Assembly (NCBI GenBank): GCA_017407765.1
Contig: JAFQVZ010000171.1
Span: 1-12,784, forward strand
Reading direction: 5' to 3'
Source: Clostridia bacterium
Lineage (GTDB): Bacteria > Bacillota > Clostridia > Oscillospirales > Butyricicoccaceae
DNA: 12,784 nucleotides
Of the stretch, positions 7,633 to 12,784 are shown in pieces. The notes beneath the pieces were generated by a model, which was not told the origin of the DNA, searched no databases, and saw nothing but the letters and a program-made list of their open reading frames with translations. How positions within the stretch are numbered: position 1 is the stretch's first letter; the number at the start of each line of letters is the position of its first letter. The translations under genes and the position numbers were made by a program.

Positions 7633-7670
7633 TTAAAAAGCGCAGACCAACTTACGCGGCCTGCGCTTTT
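7633..7670 (-). terminator. Rho-independent terminator of the S1-domain gene and upstream operon
   Basis: Minus-strand AAAAGCGCAG (7670-7661) pairs perfectly with CTGCGCTTTT (7645-7636), 15-nt loop, followed by TAAG. It begins 6 nt after the stop codon at 7676 and ends the long sporulation and division unit. Confidence 0.8.
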
Positions 7671-7675
7671 ATTTT

Positions 7676-8119
7676 CTATCTTCTTCTGCGAGACTTGGAC
7701 CTCTTGTCGTTCTGCATACGCAGATCCGACATTTTGGATTCGCTGCGCTGCATGAACATACGAAGCTTATCTTCAAATATGCTGTCCTTGCTCTTTTCCA
7801 ACATAGAACCGTCGGATGTTGCCTCTTCGGCAGCCGGAGCTGCTGCTTTTTCCTGTTTTGGTGCAGCCTGAGGCTTCTCCTGGACGGGAAGCGCCTTTTT
7901 GATCGAAAGGTTGATCCTTCCGTTCTGATCGATAGCGATCAGCTTGACCTTAACAGTGTCTCCTTCATTAACATGTTTTTTGATGTCGTCAACGTATGTA
8001 TTGGCGATCTCAGAGATATGGACCATTCCCGATTTTCCGGGAGCAAGCTGAACAAATGCTCCAAAACCGGTGACTCCTGTTACTTTTCCTTCGTAAATGC
8101 TTCCTACAGTAAACTCCAT
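7676..8119 (-). CDS. yabR: S1 RNA-binding domain protein (YabR / general stress protein 13 type)
   Basis: Small RNA-binding protein. The first ~75 residues are one complete S1 (OB-fold) domain: VGSIYEGKVTGVTGFGAFVQL, GKSGMVHISEI, EGDTVKVKLIAID and GRINLSIKKA. An Ala/Pro/Glu-rich disordered linker (about 78-105) and a basic tail ending SKSRRRR follow. The position directly after divIC is that of yabR in Bacillus. In other Firmicutes such single-S1 proteins associate with ribosomes or polynucleotide; the precise role here is unknown. The ribosome binding site is weak or distant (a G-run about 13 nt upstream), so translation may be partly coupled to divIC, whose stop lies 30 nt away. The start is supported by alignment of the domain with the N-terminus. 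Confidence 0.93.
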   Translation of the reverse strand: MEFTVGSIYEGKVTGVTGFGAFVQLAPGKSGMVHISEIANTYVDDIKKHVNEGDTVKVKLIAIDQNGRINLSIKKALPVQEKPQAAPKQEKAAAPAAEEATSDGSMLEKSKDSIFEDKLRMFMQRSESKMSDLRMQNDKRSKSRRRR

Positions 8120-8149
8120 CTGCAGTTCCGCGCCCCCTATGACAGTAAA

Positions 8150-8434
8150 TTATTTACTAGAGATATCAACAAACACTCTCTCGCCGGGAGAAATATATCC
8201 CAGCTTCTCTCTGGCGATCTCTGCGATATACTCGGTGTCGTCTTCACATTCAAGGATATCTCTTATCTCGTCATTGCTGAGCTGCTGATCACTGATAAGC
8301 AGCGCAAGCTGAGCCTTTTCTTTTTCCTTATTCCTGATCTGAAGCTGGAGCGAAACAAGTGTGAAGGCCGCATAAATGGCAAATGCCAAAACGAATATTT
8401 TTACGAATGGATGTACTCTTCTCGTTCTTTTCAT
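8150..8434 (-). CDS. divIC: Cell-division septum protein DivIC (FtsB/DivIC family)
   Basis: Bitopic membrane protein of the division septum, partner of FtsL and DivIB. From the chosen start it has 94 residues: a basic cytoplasmic tail (1-8), one membrane segment (about 9-29, FVKIFVLAFAIYAAFTLV), a coiled coil (about 30-60) and the family C-terminal motif YIAEIAREKLGYISPGERVFVD (first and last parts at 69-90). The frame extends 9 codons upstream, but the ATG at 8461 has no ribosome binding site, whereas GGGAGGTG and AAGGA precede the ATG at 8434. A sigma-A promoter (8482-8510) lies just upstream, matching the vegetative need for the protein even though yabP and yabQ before it are sporulation genes. 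A perfect 15-bp palindrome (8144-8158) covers its stop codon. Confidence 0.93.
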   Translation of the reverse strand: MKRTRRVHPFVKIFVLAFAIYAAFTLVSLQLQIRNKEKEKAQLALLISDQQLSNDEIRDILECEDDTEYIAEIAREKLGYISPGERVFVDISSK

Positions 8435-8481
8435 GCAGTCCTTCTCACCTCCCTGATCCATAAAGATTATTTGTTAGTTTA

Positions 8482-8510
8482 ATTGTATGCTTTTTTCCTT
8501 AAAAAGTCAA
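8482..8510 (-). promoter_or_regulatory. Sigma-A promoter of divIC
   Basis: Minus strand TTGACT (8505-8510), 17-bp spacer, TACAAT (8482-8487), one mismatch in each box. The start would be near 8475, about 40 nt before the divIC ATG. The same bases include CATACAAT, which is also the sigma-E -10 consensus, but no fitting sigma-E -35 is seen at the right distance. Confidence 0.75.
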
Positions 8511-8519
8511 TCCCAAAAC

Positions 8520-8903
8520 CTAATTTCCGGTGGGACCGGAAAAGAGATTTTCGATAAAACAAAGAACTTTTCTGACTAATTTTACAAAGATAACAAAGCA
8601 TTCTTCCGCAGCGCACAAAAATGCCCTTACATAGAATGCCGCTCCAAGAAAATACAGCGCAAGGCCAATCAGCGCTCCTCCAAGTATATACCACCTGAGA
8701 ACCCCGCCCGCACTGAATATCACAAGCGCCGTAAAGCACATCATAAATATTATGCAGTACAGAATATCACACAGCGCTCTTATATATCTGCGGCAAACGA
8801 TACGCGGAAATACATCGAATATATCATACAAAAGCCCCATGCATATTCCCAAAAAACATGCAAAAATAAAGGTCCTCGTCTGATCCAGAAGCACTATTTC
8901 CAT
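8520..8903 (-). CDS. yabQ: Spore cortex biosynthesis protein YabQ
   Basis: Polytopic membrane protein required for spore cortex formation in Bacillus, located in the outer forespore membrane. The 127 residues from the chosen start contain an N-terminal hydrophobic segment (about 10-26), GLLYDIFDVFPRI typical of the family, then segments about 46-64 and 72-95 and an amphipathic Cys-rich tail. The frame is open 18 codons further into yabP, but GAGG lies 8 nt before the ATG at 8903 and that start leaves a normal 10-nt gap after the yabP stop. It is recognised from both sequence pattern and the yabP-yabQ-divIC order. Probably expressed from the promoter before yabP during sporulation. Confidence 0.9.
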   Translation of the reverse strand: MEIVLLDQTRTFIFACFLGICMGLLYDIFDVFPRIVCRRYIRALCDILYCIIFMMCFTALVIFSAGGVLRWYILGGALIGLALYFLGAAFYVRAFLCAAEECFVIFVKLVRKVLCFIENLFSGPTGN

Positions 8904-8913
8904 AAGTGTTTCC

Positions 8914-9195
8914 TCAGAAGAGTTTTGACCAGAAGCTTCCTCTGCTTCTTCCGTCACCGAGATACTCCAGGCTATCGATCCTGCCGTTTATGATAAGTTC
9001 ACCGGTGTCCAGACTTAACCTTTCGACATGAAGCTCGCCGCCTCTTGTGACCATCGTTCCCAGCGAGGTCTCGGCAATTATCTCGTTTTCATCGAAGCTG
9101 ATGACATCTTCGACCCCGGATATACTGAGCCTTTCGCGGCCTTCAAGAATAAGGTTTCCCTTTGCTTCGTTCTTTCTGCTGCTGTCTGCCGTCAT
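8914..9195 (-). CDS. yabP: Sporulation protein YabP
   Basis: Small soluble protein of the YabP/YqfC family, needed in Bacillus for spore cortex formation together with YabQ, with which it lies in an operon here. The 93 residues show the family pattern: LILEGRERLSISGVEDVISFDENEIIAETSLGTMVTRGG (first part from about 15), then LHVERLSLDTGELIINGRIDSLEY. The frame opens 7 codons earlier, but GGGAGGAG precedes the ATG at 9195 by about 8 nt and is itself inside the longer frame. A possible sigma-E-type promoter lies at 9229-9257. The presence of yabP and yabQ marks the organism as a spore former by gene content. Confidence 0.93.
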   Translation of the reverse strand: MTADSSRKNEAKGNLILEGRERLSISGVEDVISFDENEIIAETSLGTMVTRGGELHVERLSLDTGELIINGRIDSLEYLGDGRSRGSFWSKLF

Positions 9196-9228
9196 AAATA
9201 TTGCTCCTCCCTTCATAAGTCATAAATA

Positions 9229-9257
9229 ACAGTATGAAAAGAGGAGCTGTTTTATTC
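9229..9257 (-). promoter_or_regulatory. Candidate sigma-E-type sporulation promoter of yabPQ
   Basis: Minus strand GAATAAA (9251-9257) and CATACTGT (9229-9236) with 14 bp between. The sigma-E consensus is roughly KMATATT-N14-CATACAnT, so both boxes are partial matches at the correct spacing. In Bacillus yabP and yabQ are mother-cell (sigma-E) genes, which is what makes the match worth recording. Confidence 0.3.
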
Positions 9258-9497
9258 GGTTATTTCGCTGTACATAAGGGCAGCATCCTGCTTGGTGACA
9301 TGCTCGGGGATCGACAGAACCTTGACCTTCACGGTGCGTGTTCCAATGGTGATCTCGATAATGTCGCCAACCTTAACCTGATAGGATGCCTTGGCCTCTC
9401 TGCCGTTTACGACCACTCGCTGAGTGTCGCAGGCCTCGTTGGCCACTGTGCGGCGCTTGATGAGGCGGGCCACCTTGAGATATTTATCAAGCCTCAT
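9252..9497 (-). CDS. rqcP: S4 domain protein RqcP (YabO, ribosome-associated quality control)
   Basis: Small S4-type RNA-binding protein that in Bacillus works with RqcH on 50S subunits carrying stalled nascent chains, supporting C-terminal Ala-tail addition. The 81 residues consist almost wholly of the S4 fold: MRLDKYLKVARLIKRRTVANEAC, RVVVNGREAKASYQVKVGDIIEI, then a basic beta-strand and a short tail. Length and sequence match RqcP rather than larger S4 proteins such as RluB-type synthases. GGAGG lies 5 nt before the ATG. It stands after HU, from which a stable hairpin separates it, and 56 nt before yabP. No gene for RqcH is in the window. Confidence 0.94.
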   Translation of the reverse strand: MRLDKYLKVARLIKRRTVANEACDTQRVVVNGREAKASYQVKVGDIIEITIGTRTVKVKVLSIPEHVTKQDAALMYSEITE

Positions 9498-9506
9498 TTT
9501 TCCTCC

Positions 9507-9540
9507 ATAAAACCGATGGAAGCGGCCTATGCCGCTTCCA
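9507..9540 (-). terminator. Hairpin between HU gene and rqcP: partial terminator or processing site
   Basis: TGGAAGCGGC (9517-9526) and GCCGCTTCCA (9531-9540) form a perfect 10-bp stem with a 4-nt loop, 15 nt after the HU stop. On the minus strand only TTTT follows at a 4-nt distance, and the rqcP ribosome binding site comes right after. It probably lowers read-through or protects the 3' end of abundant HU mRNA. Confidence 0.6.
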
Positions 9541-9555
9541 CCCTGTTATTGCTGC

Positions 9556-9831
9556 TTATTTTGCAACTACGTCCTTGAGAGCCTTGCCTGCCTTGAAAAC
9601 AGGATACTTTGTCTCAGCCAGCTCGATAGGCTGCTTTGTCTGGGGGTTGAAAGCAGTGCGTGCAGCTCTTGTCTTGACCTCAAAAGAGCCAAAGCCGATG
9701 AGCTGGACCTTGTTGCCCTCTGCGAGTTCTTCTGTGATAGCAGCGATCATAGCTGTGAGAGCCTTCTCTGCATCCTTCTTGGAAAGCTCGGTCTTCTCAG
9801 CAATTGCTGCAATGAGTTCTGTCTTGTTCAT
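9556..9831 (-). CDS. hup: DNA-binding protein HU
   Basis: Histone-like nucleoid protein that bends and compacts DNA as a dimer. All 91 residues align with the HU family: [25 protein letters not shown] helical N-terminus, the core [11 protein letters not shown] (43-53), the DNA-inserting arm [16 protein letters not shown] with the intercalating Pro in NPQT, and the ending [18 protein letters not shown] lies 7 nt before the ATG. The gene is inserted between mazG and rqcP, an arrangement frequent in Clostridia and absent from B. subtilis. No convincing separate promoter is visible in the 30-nt gap to mazG; one could lie inside mazG. Confidence 0.97.
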   Translation of the reverse strand: MNKTELIAAIAEKTELSKKDAEKALTAMIAAITEELAEGNKVQLIGFGSFEVKTRAARTAFNPQTKQPIELAETKYPVFKAGKALKDVVAK

Positions 9832-9861
9832 TTCGGTTCCTCCAAAATATTTAATTAATAG

Positions 9862-10641
9862 TTATCTGTGTTTGATCTCTTCCCAGATCTTATCCATCTC
9901 TTCAAGAGTCATCTCTGTGAGATCGCGGTCGGCAGCCTCTTCCATTTTACAGAAGCGGCTTACGAACTTACTGCTCGCTCTTGTAAGAGCCTCCTCAGCG
10001 TCTATGTCAAGGAATCTTGCTGCATTGACAACGGCAAAAAGCAGATCTCCCAGCTCGTCAGCAGGGTCGCCGTCGCCTTCCATAGCCCTGAGCAGTTCGG
10101 ACTTTTCTTCATCGATCTTCTGCAGTGCGCCATTAATGTCGGGCCAATCGAATCCGGCCTTAGCCGCCTTTTTCTGCACCTTCTGAGCATACATAAGAGC
10201 AGGCAGCGACTTTGCCACCTGATTGATGGTGTCGCTGTGGGTCTTCTGGCTCTTCTCCACCTTCTTGATGGCGTCCCAGTTGTTAAGGACCTCTGCCGAT
10301 GTTTCGGCAACCACATTTCCAAAAATATGCGGATGTCTGAGGATAAGCTTCTTGCAAACGCCGTCGCAGACATCATTTATATCAAAGGCGCCTCTTTCTT
10401 CCGCAAGATCGGCATGAAAGACACACTGAAGGATAACGTCACCCAGTTCTTCGCAGAGCAGAGCATCATCTTTGAGGTCGATGCCTTCACAGGCCTCGTA
10501 TACCTCTTCGATAAAGTTCTTGCGGATGCTTTCATGGGTCTGTTCTCTGTCCCAGGGGCAGCCATTCTCGCCTCTGAGGATGTCCATTATCTGAAGAAGA
10601 TCTTCAAAGCCATATTTTGGCTTACTAACAAAATTTATCAC
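9862..10641 (-). CDS. mazG: Nucleoside triphosphate pyrophosphohydrolase MazG
   Basis: Hydrolyses (d)NTPs to monophosphate and pyrophosphate, a house-cleaning activity that also affects ppGpp levels in some bacteria. There are two tandem all-alpha MazG domains. Domain 1 (about 10-120) has GCPWDREQTH (27-36), the metal ligands EEVYEA (45-50) and EELGD (64-68). Domain 2 (about 140-259) has GFDWPD, EEKSELLRA (178-186) and DELGDLLFAVVN (195-206). I prefer a GTG start at 10641 because AAAGGGG precedes it by 8 nt and the first residues then match the family; the ATG at 10674 (11 codons earlier) has no ribosome binding site. Unlike B. subtilis YabN there is no N-terminal tetrapyrrole-methylase domain. 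Confidence 0.93.
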   Translation of the reverse strand: MINFVSKPKYGFEDLLQIMDILRGENGCPWDREQTHESIRKNFIEEVYEACEGIDLKDDALLCEELGDVILQCVFHADLAEERGAFDINDVCDGVCKKLILRHPHIFGNVVAETSAEVLNNWDAIKKVEKSQKTHSDTINQVAKSLPALMYAQKVQKKAAKAGFDWPDINGALQKIDEEKSELLRAMEGDGDPADELGDLLFAVVNAARFLDIDAEEALTRASSKFVSRFCKMEEAADRDLTEMTLEEMDKIWEEIKHR

Positions 10642-10698
10642 ACTTCTATCCCCTTTGCAAGTAAAATAATGCATTTAATGATATTTTCCGGTATTTTA

Positions 10699-12291
10699 TC
10701 ACATTCTGAGCAATTTTGCTATCTTCTGTCCCTTGGGAAGCAGCAGAACATCCTCTTTGGGAAGGGCCTTAAGGGCGATCAGAAGAACAAGATATACTAC
10801 CGCAGAGAGGCCTATGGTGACGACACAGCCCAGCTTGCTGCCCAGAATATCGCTCATGGGCATATAACAGAAATATGTGAACACACCCATAAGTGCCGAC
10901 GCTGCAAAGGGCTTAAAGAAGCTCTTTATTACCGAAACGCCCTTTACCGTCCTGGATATTATGACCAGATTGATAATGGATATAGCTCCATAGCATACAG
11001 TTGTGCCGATAGGCGCGCCGTAGATCTCGATGCCGGGAGTTCCGATAAGAGTGTAGTTGGTGATCAGTTTGATCACACCGCCGATAAGAACACTGAACAT
11101 GGGCATTTTTTCCTTGCCCACCGCCTGAAGGATGGCGTTGGTTACCGACTGAAGGGCAACCAGAAGGACAGCCGGCGCAAGAATGACCAGCAGAGGCGCC
11201 GCTACCTCTACCTCTTCGAGCCTTCTGTAATAGAGCAGCGAGAGGATGGGTTTTGCAAGAACCGCAAGGCCCGCAGCACAGGGCAGCGAGAAAATTGCTG
11301 TAAATCTGAGTGCTGTTGTAATGGTGTCCGAAGCCTTGAGATAATCCTTTCGGGCATAGGCTGCGGCAACAGCGGGAATTATGCTGATGGCAAGGCCAAC
11401 GATCAAAGCCTGAGGCATATTCCACATCTTGGTGGAGATATTATAGCAGCCATAAATATAGTTGGCATCTTCGACCGAATGTCCTACATCCTGCAGGCGG
11501 TTGAGAACAACACCCATGTCAATAAAATTAACAACACTGAGGACCGATGCGCCGATAGTAATAGGGATAGCGATCTTGACAAGGCCTCTGGCAATCTCGG
11601 AATATCCGGCCGAGGGCGCTGTCTGAACAGCACCTTCAGGGATGCCGCTGCCTGCCTTGGCGCGAACAAGGATGATATAGAGGGCGCTGAAAACTGTGCC
11701 CAGCGTTACGCCGCCGATCGTTCCGGCAACAACGATCTCAAGGCTGCAGCCGCGGTCCATGAGGATCTTGGTAAGCAGAAGTCCGAAAACAAGCTTGCCT
11801 GCCGCCTCGATGACCTGAGAAATAGCTGTGGGCACCATGTTTGAAAGGCCCTGGAAATAGCCTCGGAAGGCCGAAACGATGGATACGATGAATATTGAGG
11901 GCGCAATGGCCAGAACAGCGTGATATGCCAGAGGATTGCCGATCATGTTGACCAGTTCTTCGGCAAAAAACATCATTACAAAGGTGCATATACCGCCGAT
12001 AACCGTAAACAGCGATACAGCCACACGGAATGTTCTCCTGACATCCTCATACTTACCAAGAGCATTTGCTTCGGCTACCATCCTCGACACGGCCACCGGA
12101 AGGCCTGCTGTCGAAATAGTGAACATTGCCGTGTACACATAGTATGCAACAGTATAAATACCATTACCCTCACCGCCGATCATATTGACGATGGGGATGT
12201 TATAAATCGCGCCTATGACCTTAACAAGGGCATTGGCTACAACGAGGACAAGCGCGCCCTCGAAAAATGAGCTGCTTTTTGTTTTTTTCAA
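10699..12291 (-). CDS. MOP-family lipid/polysaccharide flippase (SpoVB/YabM, MurJ-like)
   Basis: Integral membrane exporter of the MATE/MOP superfamily. Relatives flip lipid-linked peptidoglycan or polysaccharide precursors, and SpoVB does so for the spore cortex. The 530 residues contain about 14 hydrophobic segments starting at FFEGALVLVVANALVKVIGA, with the family pattern GxGNGIYTVAYYVYT and STAGLPVAVSRMVAEA in the first third and LPCAAGLAVLAKPILSLLYY in the middle. The position next to mazG, rqcP and yabPQ matches yabM. The only in-frame start is TTG at 12291; AAAAGGT lies about 13 nt upstream, a long spacing, and the frame is closed by TGA 8 codons earlier. A three-residue reading frame (ATG AAA AGG TAG, 12301-12312) overlaps the ribosome binding site. 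MurJ versus SpoVB assignment is open. Confidence 0.92.
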   Translation of the reverse strand: MKKTKSSSFFEGALVLVVANALVKVIGAIYNIPIVNMIGGEGNGIYTVAYYVYTAMFTISTAGLPVAVSRMVAEANALGKYEDVRRTFRVAVSLFTVIGGICTFVMMFFAEELVNMIGNPLAYHAVLAIAPSIFIVSIVSAFRGYFQGLSNMVPTAISQVIEAAGKLVFGLLLTKILMDRGCSLEIVVAGTIGGVTLGTVFSALYIILVRAKAGSGIPEGAVQTAPSAGYSEIARGLVKIAIPITIGASVLSVVNFIDMGVVLNRLQDVGHSVEDANYIYGCYNISTKMWNMPQALIVGLAISIIPAVAAAYARKDYLKASDTITTALRFTAIFSLPCAAGLAVLAKPILSLLYYRRLEEVEVAAPLLVILAPAVLLVALQSVTNAILQAVGKEKMPMFSVLIGGVIKLITNYTLIGTPGIEIYGAPIGTTVCYGAISIINLVIISRTVKGVSVIKSFFKPFAASALMGVFTYFCYMPMSDILGSKLGCVVTIGLSAVVYLVLLIALKALPKEDVLLLPKGQKIAKLLRM

Positions 12292-12347
12292 TTTGTTCGC
12301 ACTACCTTTTCATGTAATTATCCTGCATATCTATATTCCCGATATCC

Positions 12348-12784
12348 TCAGAATATCTTGGAAATCACACAGGAATCTATCTCACTTCTGACTTTTTCAA
12401 CATCGATCGTGGTATATTCTCCTGCACGGTAGAGGATCCTGCCCCCTACCATAGTCATTGCCACATCACTGCCCCTCGCCGTATAGCAGAGGGTTGAATG
12501 AACATCGTGGATCGGATACATCCACGGCGAACGTGCATCGACCAATATGAGATCGGCCGCCATGCCCACCTTTATCATGCCGCAGTCTTCCCTGCCCTGT
12601 GCCAGCGCACCGCCTCGTGTCGCCATTCGCAGAGCTTCAAGCGCCGTGACCGCAGTGGGATCATATCCGACCCCTTTCTGAAGCAGCGCCGCCAGCTTGA
12701 CCTCTTCAAACATATCAAGATTGTTATTGGAGCAGGCCCCGTCGGTTCCAAGCGCAAGCGGAACTCCTTTATCCATCATCCTGC
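12348..12784 (-). CDS. mtaD: 5-methylthioadenosine/S-adenosylhomocysteine deaminase, C-terminal part (cut by window edge)
   Basis: Cytosolic zinc amidohydrolase that deaminates S-adenosylhomocysteine and methylthioadenosine to the inosyl forms, clearing inhibitory products of SAM use. Only the last ~145 of about 430 residues are in the window; the gene continues past the right edge in the same frame (AGG ATG ATG at 12782-12774). Diagnostic parts are VPLALGTDGACSNNNLDMFEE, with the metal-binding Asp in GTDG, then LAALLQKG, ALRMATRGGA, GMIKVGMAADLILVD, and the family block HDVHSTLCYTARGSDV followed by MVGGRILYRAGEYTTID. The stop lies 56 nt before the flippase gene. No terminator is seen between, so read-through is likely. 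Confidence 0.92.
   Translation of the reverse strand, partial: RMMDKGVPLALGTDGACSNNNLDMFEEVKLAALLQKGVGYDPTAVTALEALRMATRGGALAQGREDCGMIKVGMAADLILVDARSPWMYPIHDVHSTLCYTARGSDVAMTMVGGRILYRAGEYTTIDVEKVRSEIDSCVISKIF

Noticed and set aside
7402..7755. Plus-strand frame through the sRNA region, including an ATG at 7495
   Set aside because: No ribosome binding site, it runs through the plus-strand terminator into the antisense of the S1 gene, and the residues show no recognisable pattern. The RNA reading fits better.
8435..8461. Longer divIC start (ATG at 8461)
   Set aside because: No purine-rich sequence precedes it, while GGGAGGTG lies between it and the downstream ATG at 8434.
9868..11844. Open frame of 658 codons on the plus strand opposite mazG and the flippase
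   Set aside because: Same codon-usage shadow: it runs across two well-identified minus-strand genes, has no ribosome binding site and low-complexity Cys/His/Asn-rich content.

Overview
The window looks like chromosomal core DNA from an endospore-forming member of the Clostridia, probably a gut type related to Oscillospiraceae or Ruminococcaceae. The reasons are a perfect HrcA/CIRCE heat-shock operator before groES-groEL, long-form HPF, and a mazG - HU - rqcP - yabP - yabQ - divIC - S1 cluster with a SpoVB/YabM-type flippase in front, which is the Firmicutes sporulation and division neighbourhood. Shine-Dalgarno sequences are strong (GGAGG type). The species cannot be fixed from the sequence. 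No rRNA, tRNA, CRISPR array, insertion sequence or phage gene was seen.

Every recognisable protein gene is on the minus strand, so transcription runs from right to left. From the right edge: (a) the C-terminal third of an MTA/SAH deaminase (mtaD) that runs out of the window. (b) A long unit of a 14-TM-type flippase with a TTG start, mazG, HU (hup), an intergenic hairpin, rqcP, yabP, yabQ, divIC and an S1-domain gene, closed by a terminator near 7636-7670. Inside it I see a candidate sigma-E-like promoter before yabP and a good vegetative promoter before divIC, so sporulation genes (yabPQ) and an essential division gene (divIC) can be expressed separately. (c) A 272-bp gap holding two overlapping divergent promoters. 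One drives an amidohydrolase followed by hpf on the minus strand. The other points to the plus strand and is followed about 110 bp later by a strong plus-strand terminator, which outlines a small RNA of about 135-140 nt. This is the most novel item in the window.

(d) A terminator for hpf, then a promoter driving a THUMP-domain RNA methyltransferase and a diacylglycerol-kinase-family lipid kinase. (e) groES-groEL with promoter, CIRCE operator and terminator. A 71-bp nested inverted repeat separates the lipid kinase gene from the groES promoter. (f) A coiled-coil protein of unknown function with its own promoter, whose -35 lies inside the U-tract of the groEL terminator. A bidirectional terminator follows it, then an AT-rich gap to the left edge.

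Most genes serve protein and ribosome quality control (GroESL, RqcP, HPF, RNA methyltransferase, S1 protein), cell division and sporulation (DivIC, YabP, YabQ, flippase), or nucleotide and chromosome housekeeping (MazG, HU, MtaD). Starts were adjusted where the longest reading frame lacks a ribosome binding site: coiled-coil gene, amidohydrolase, divIC, yabQ, yabP and mazG.
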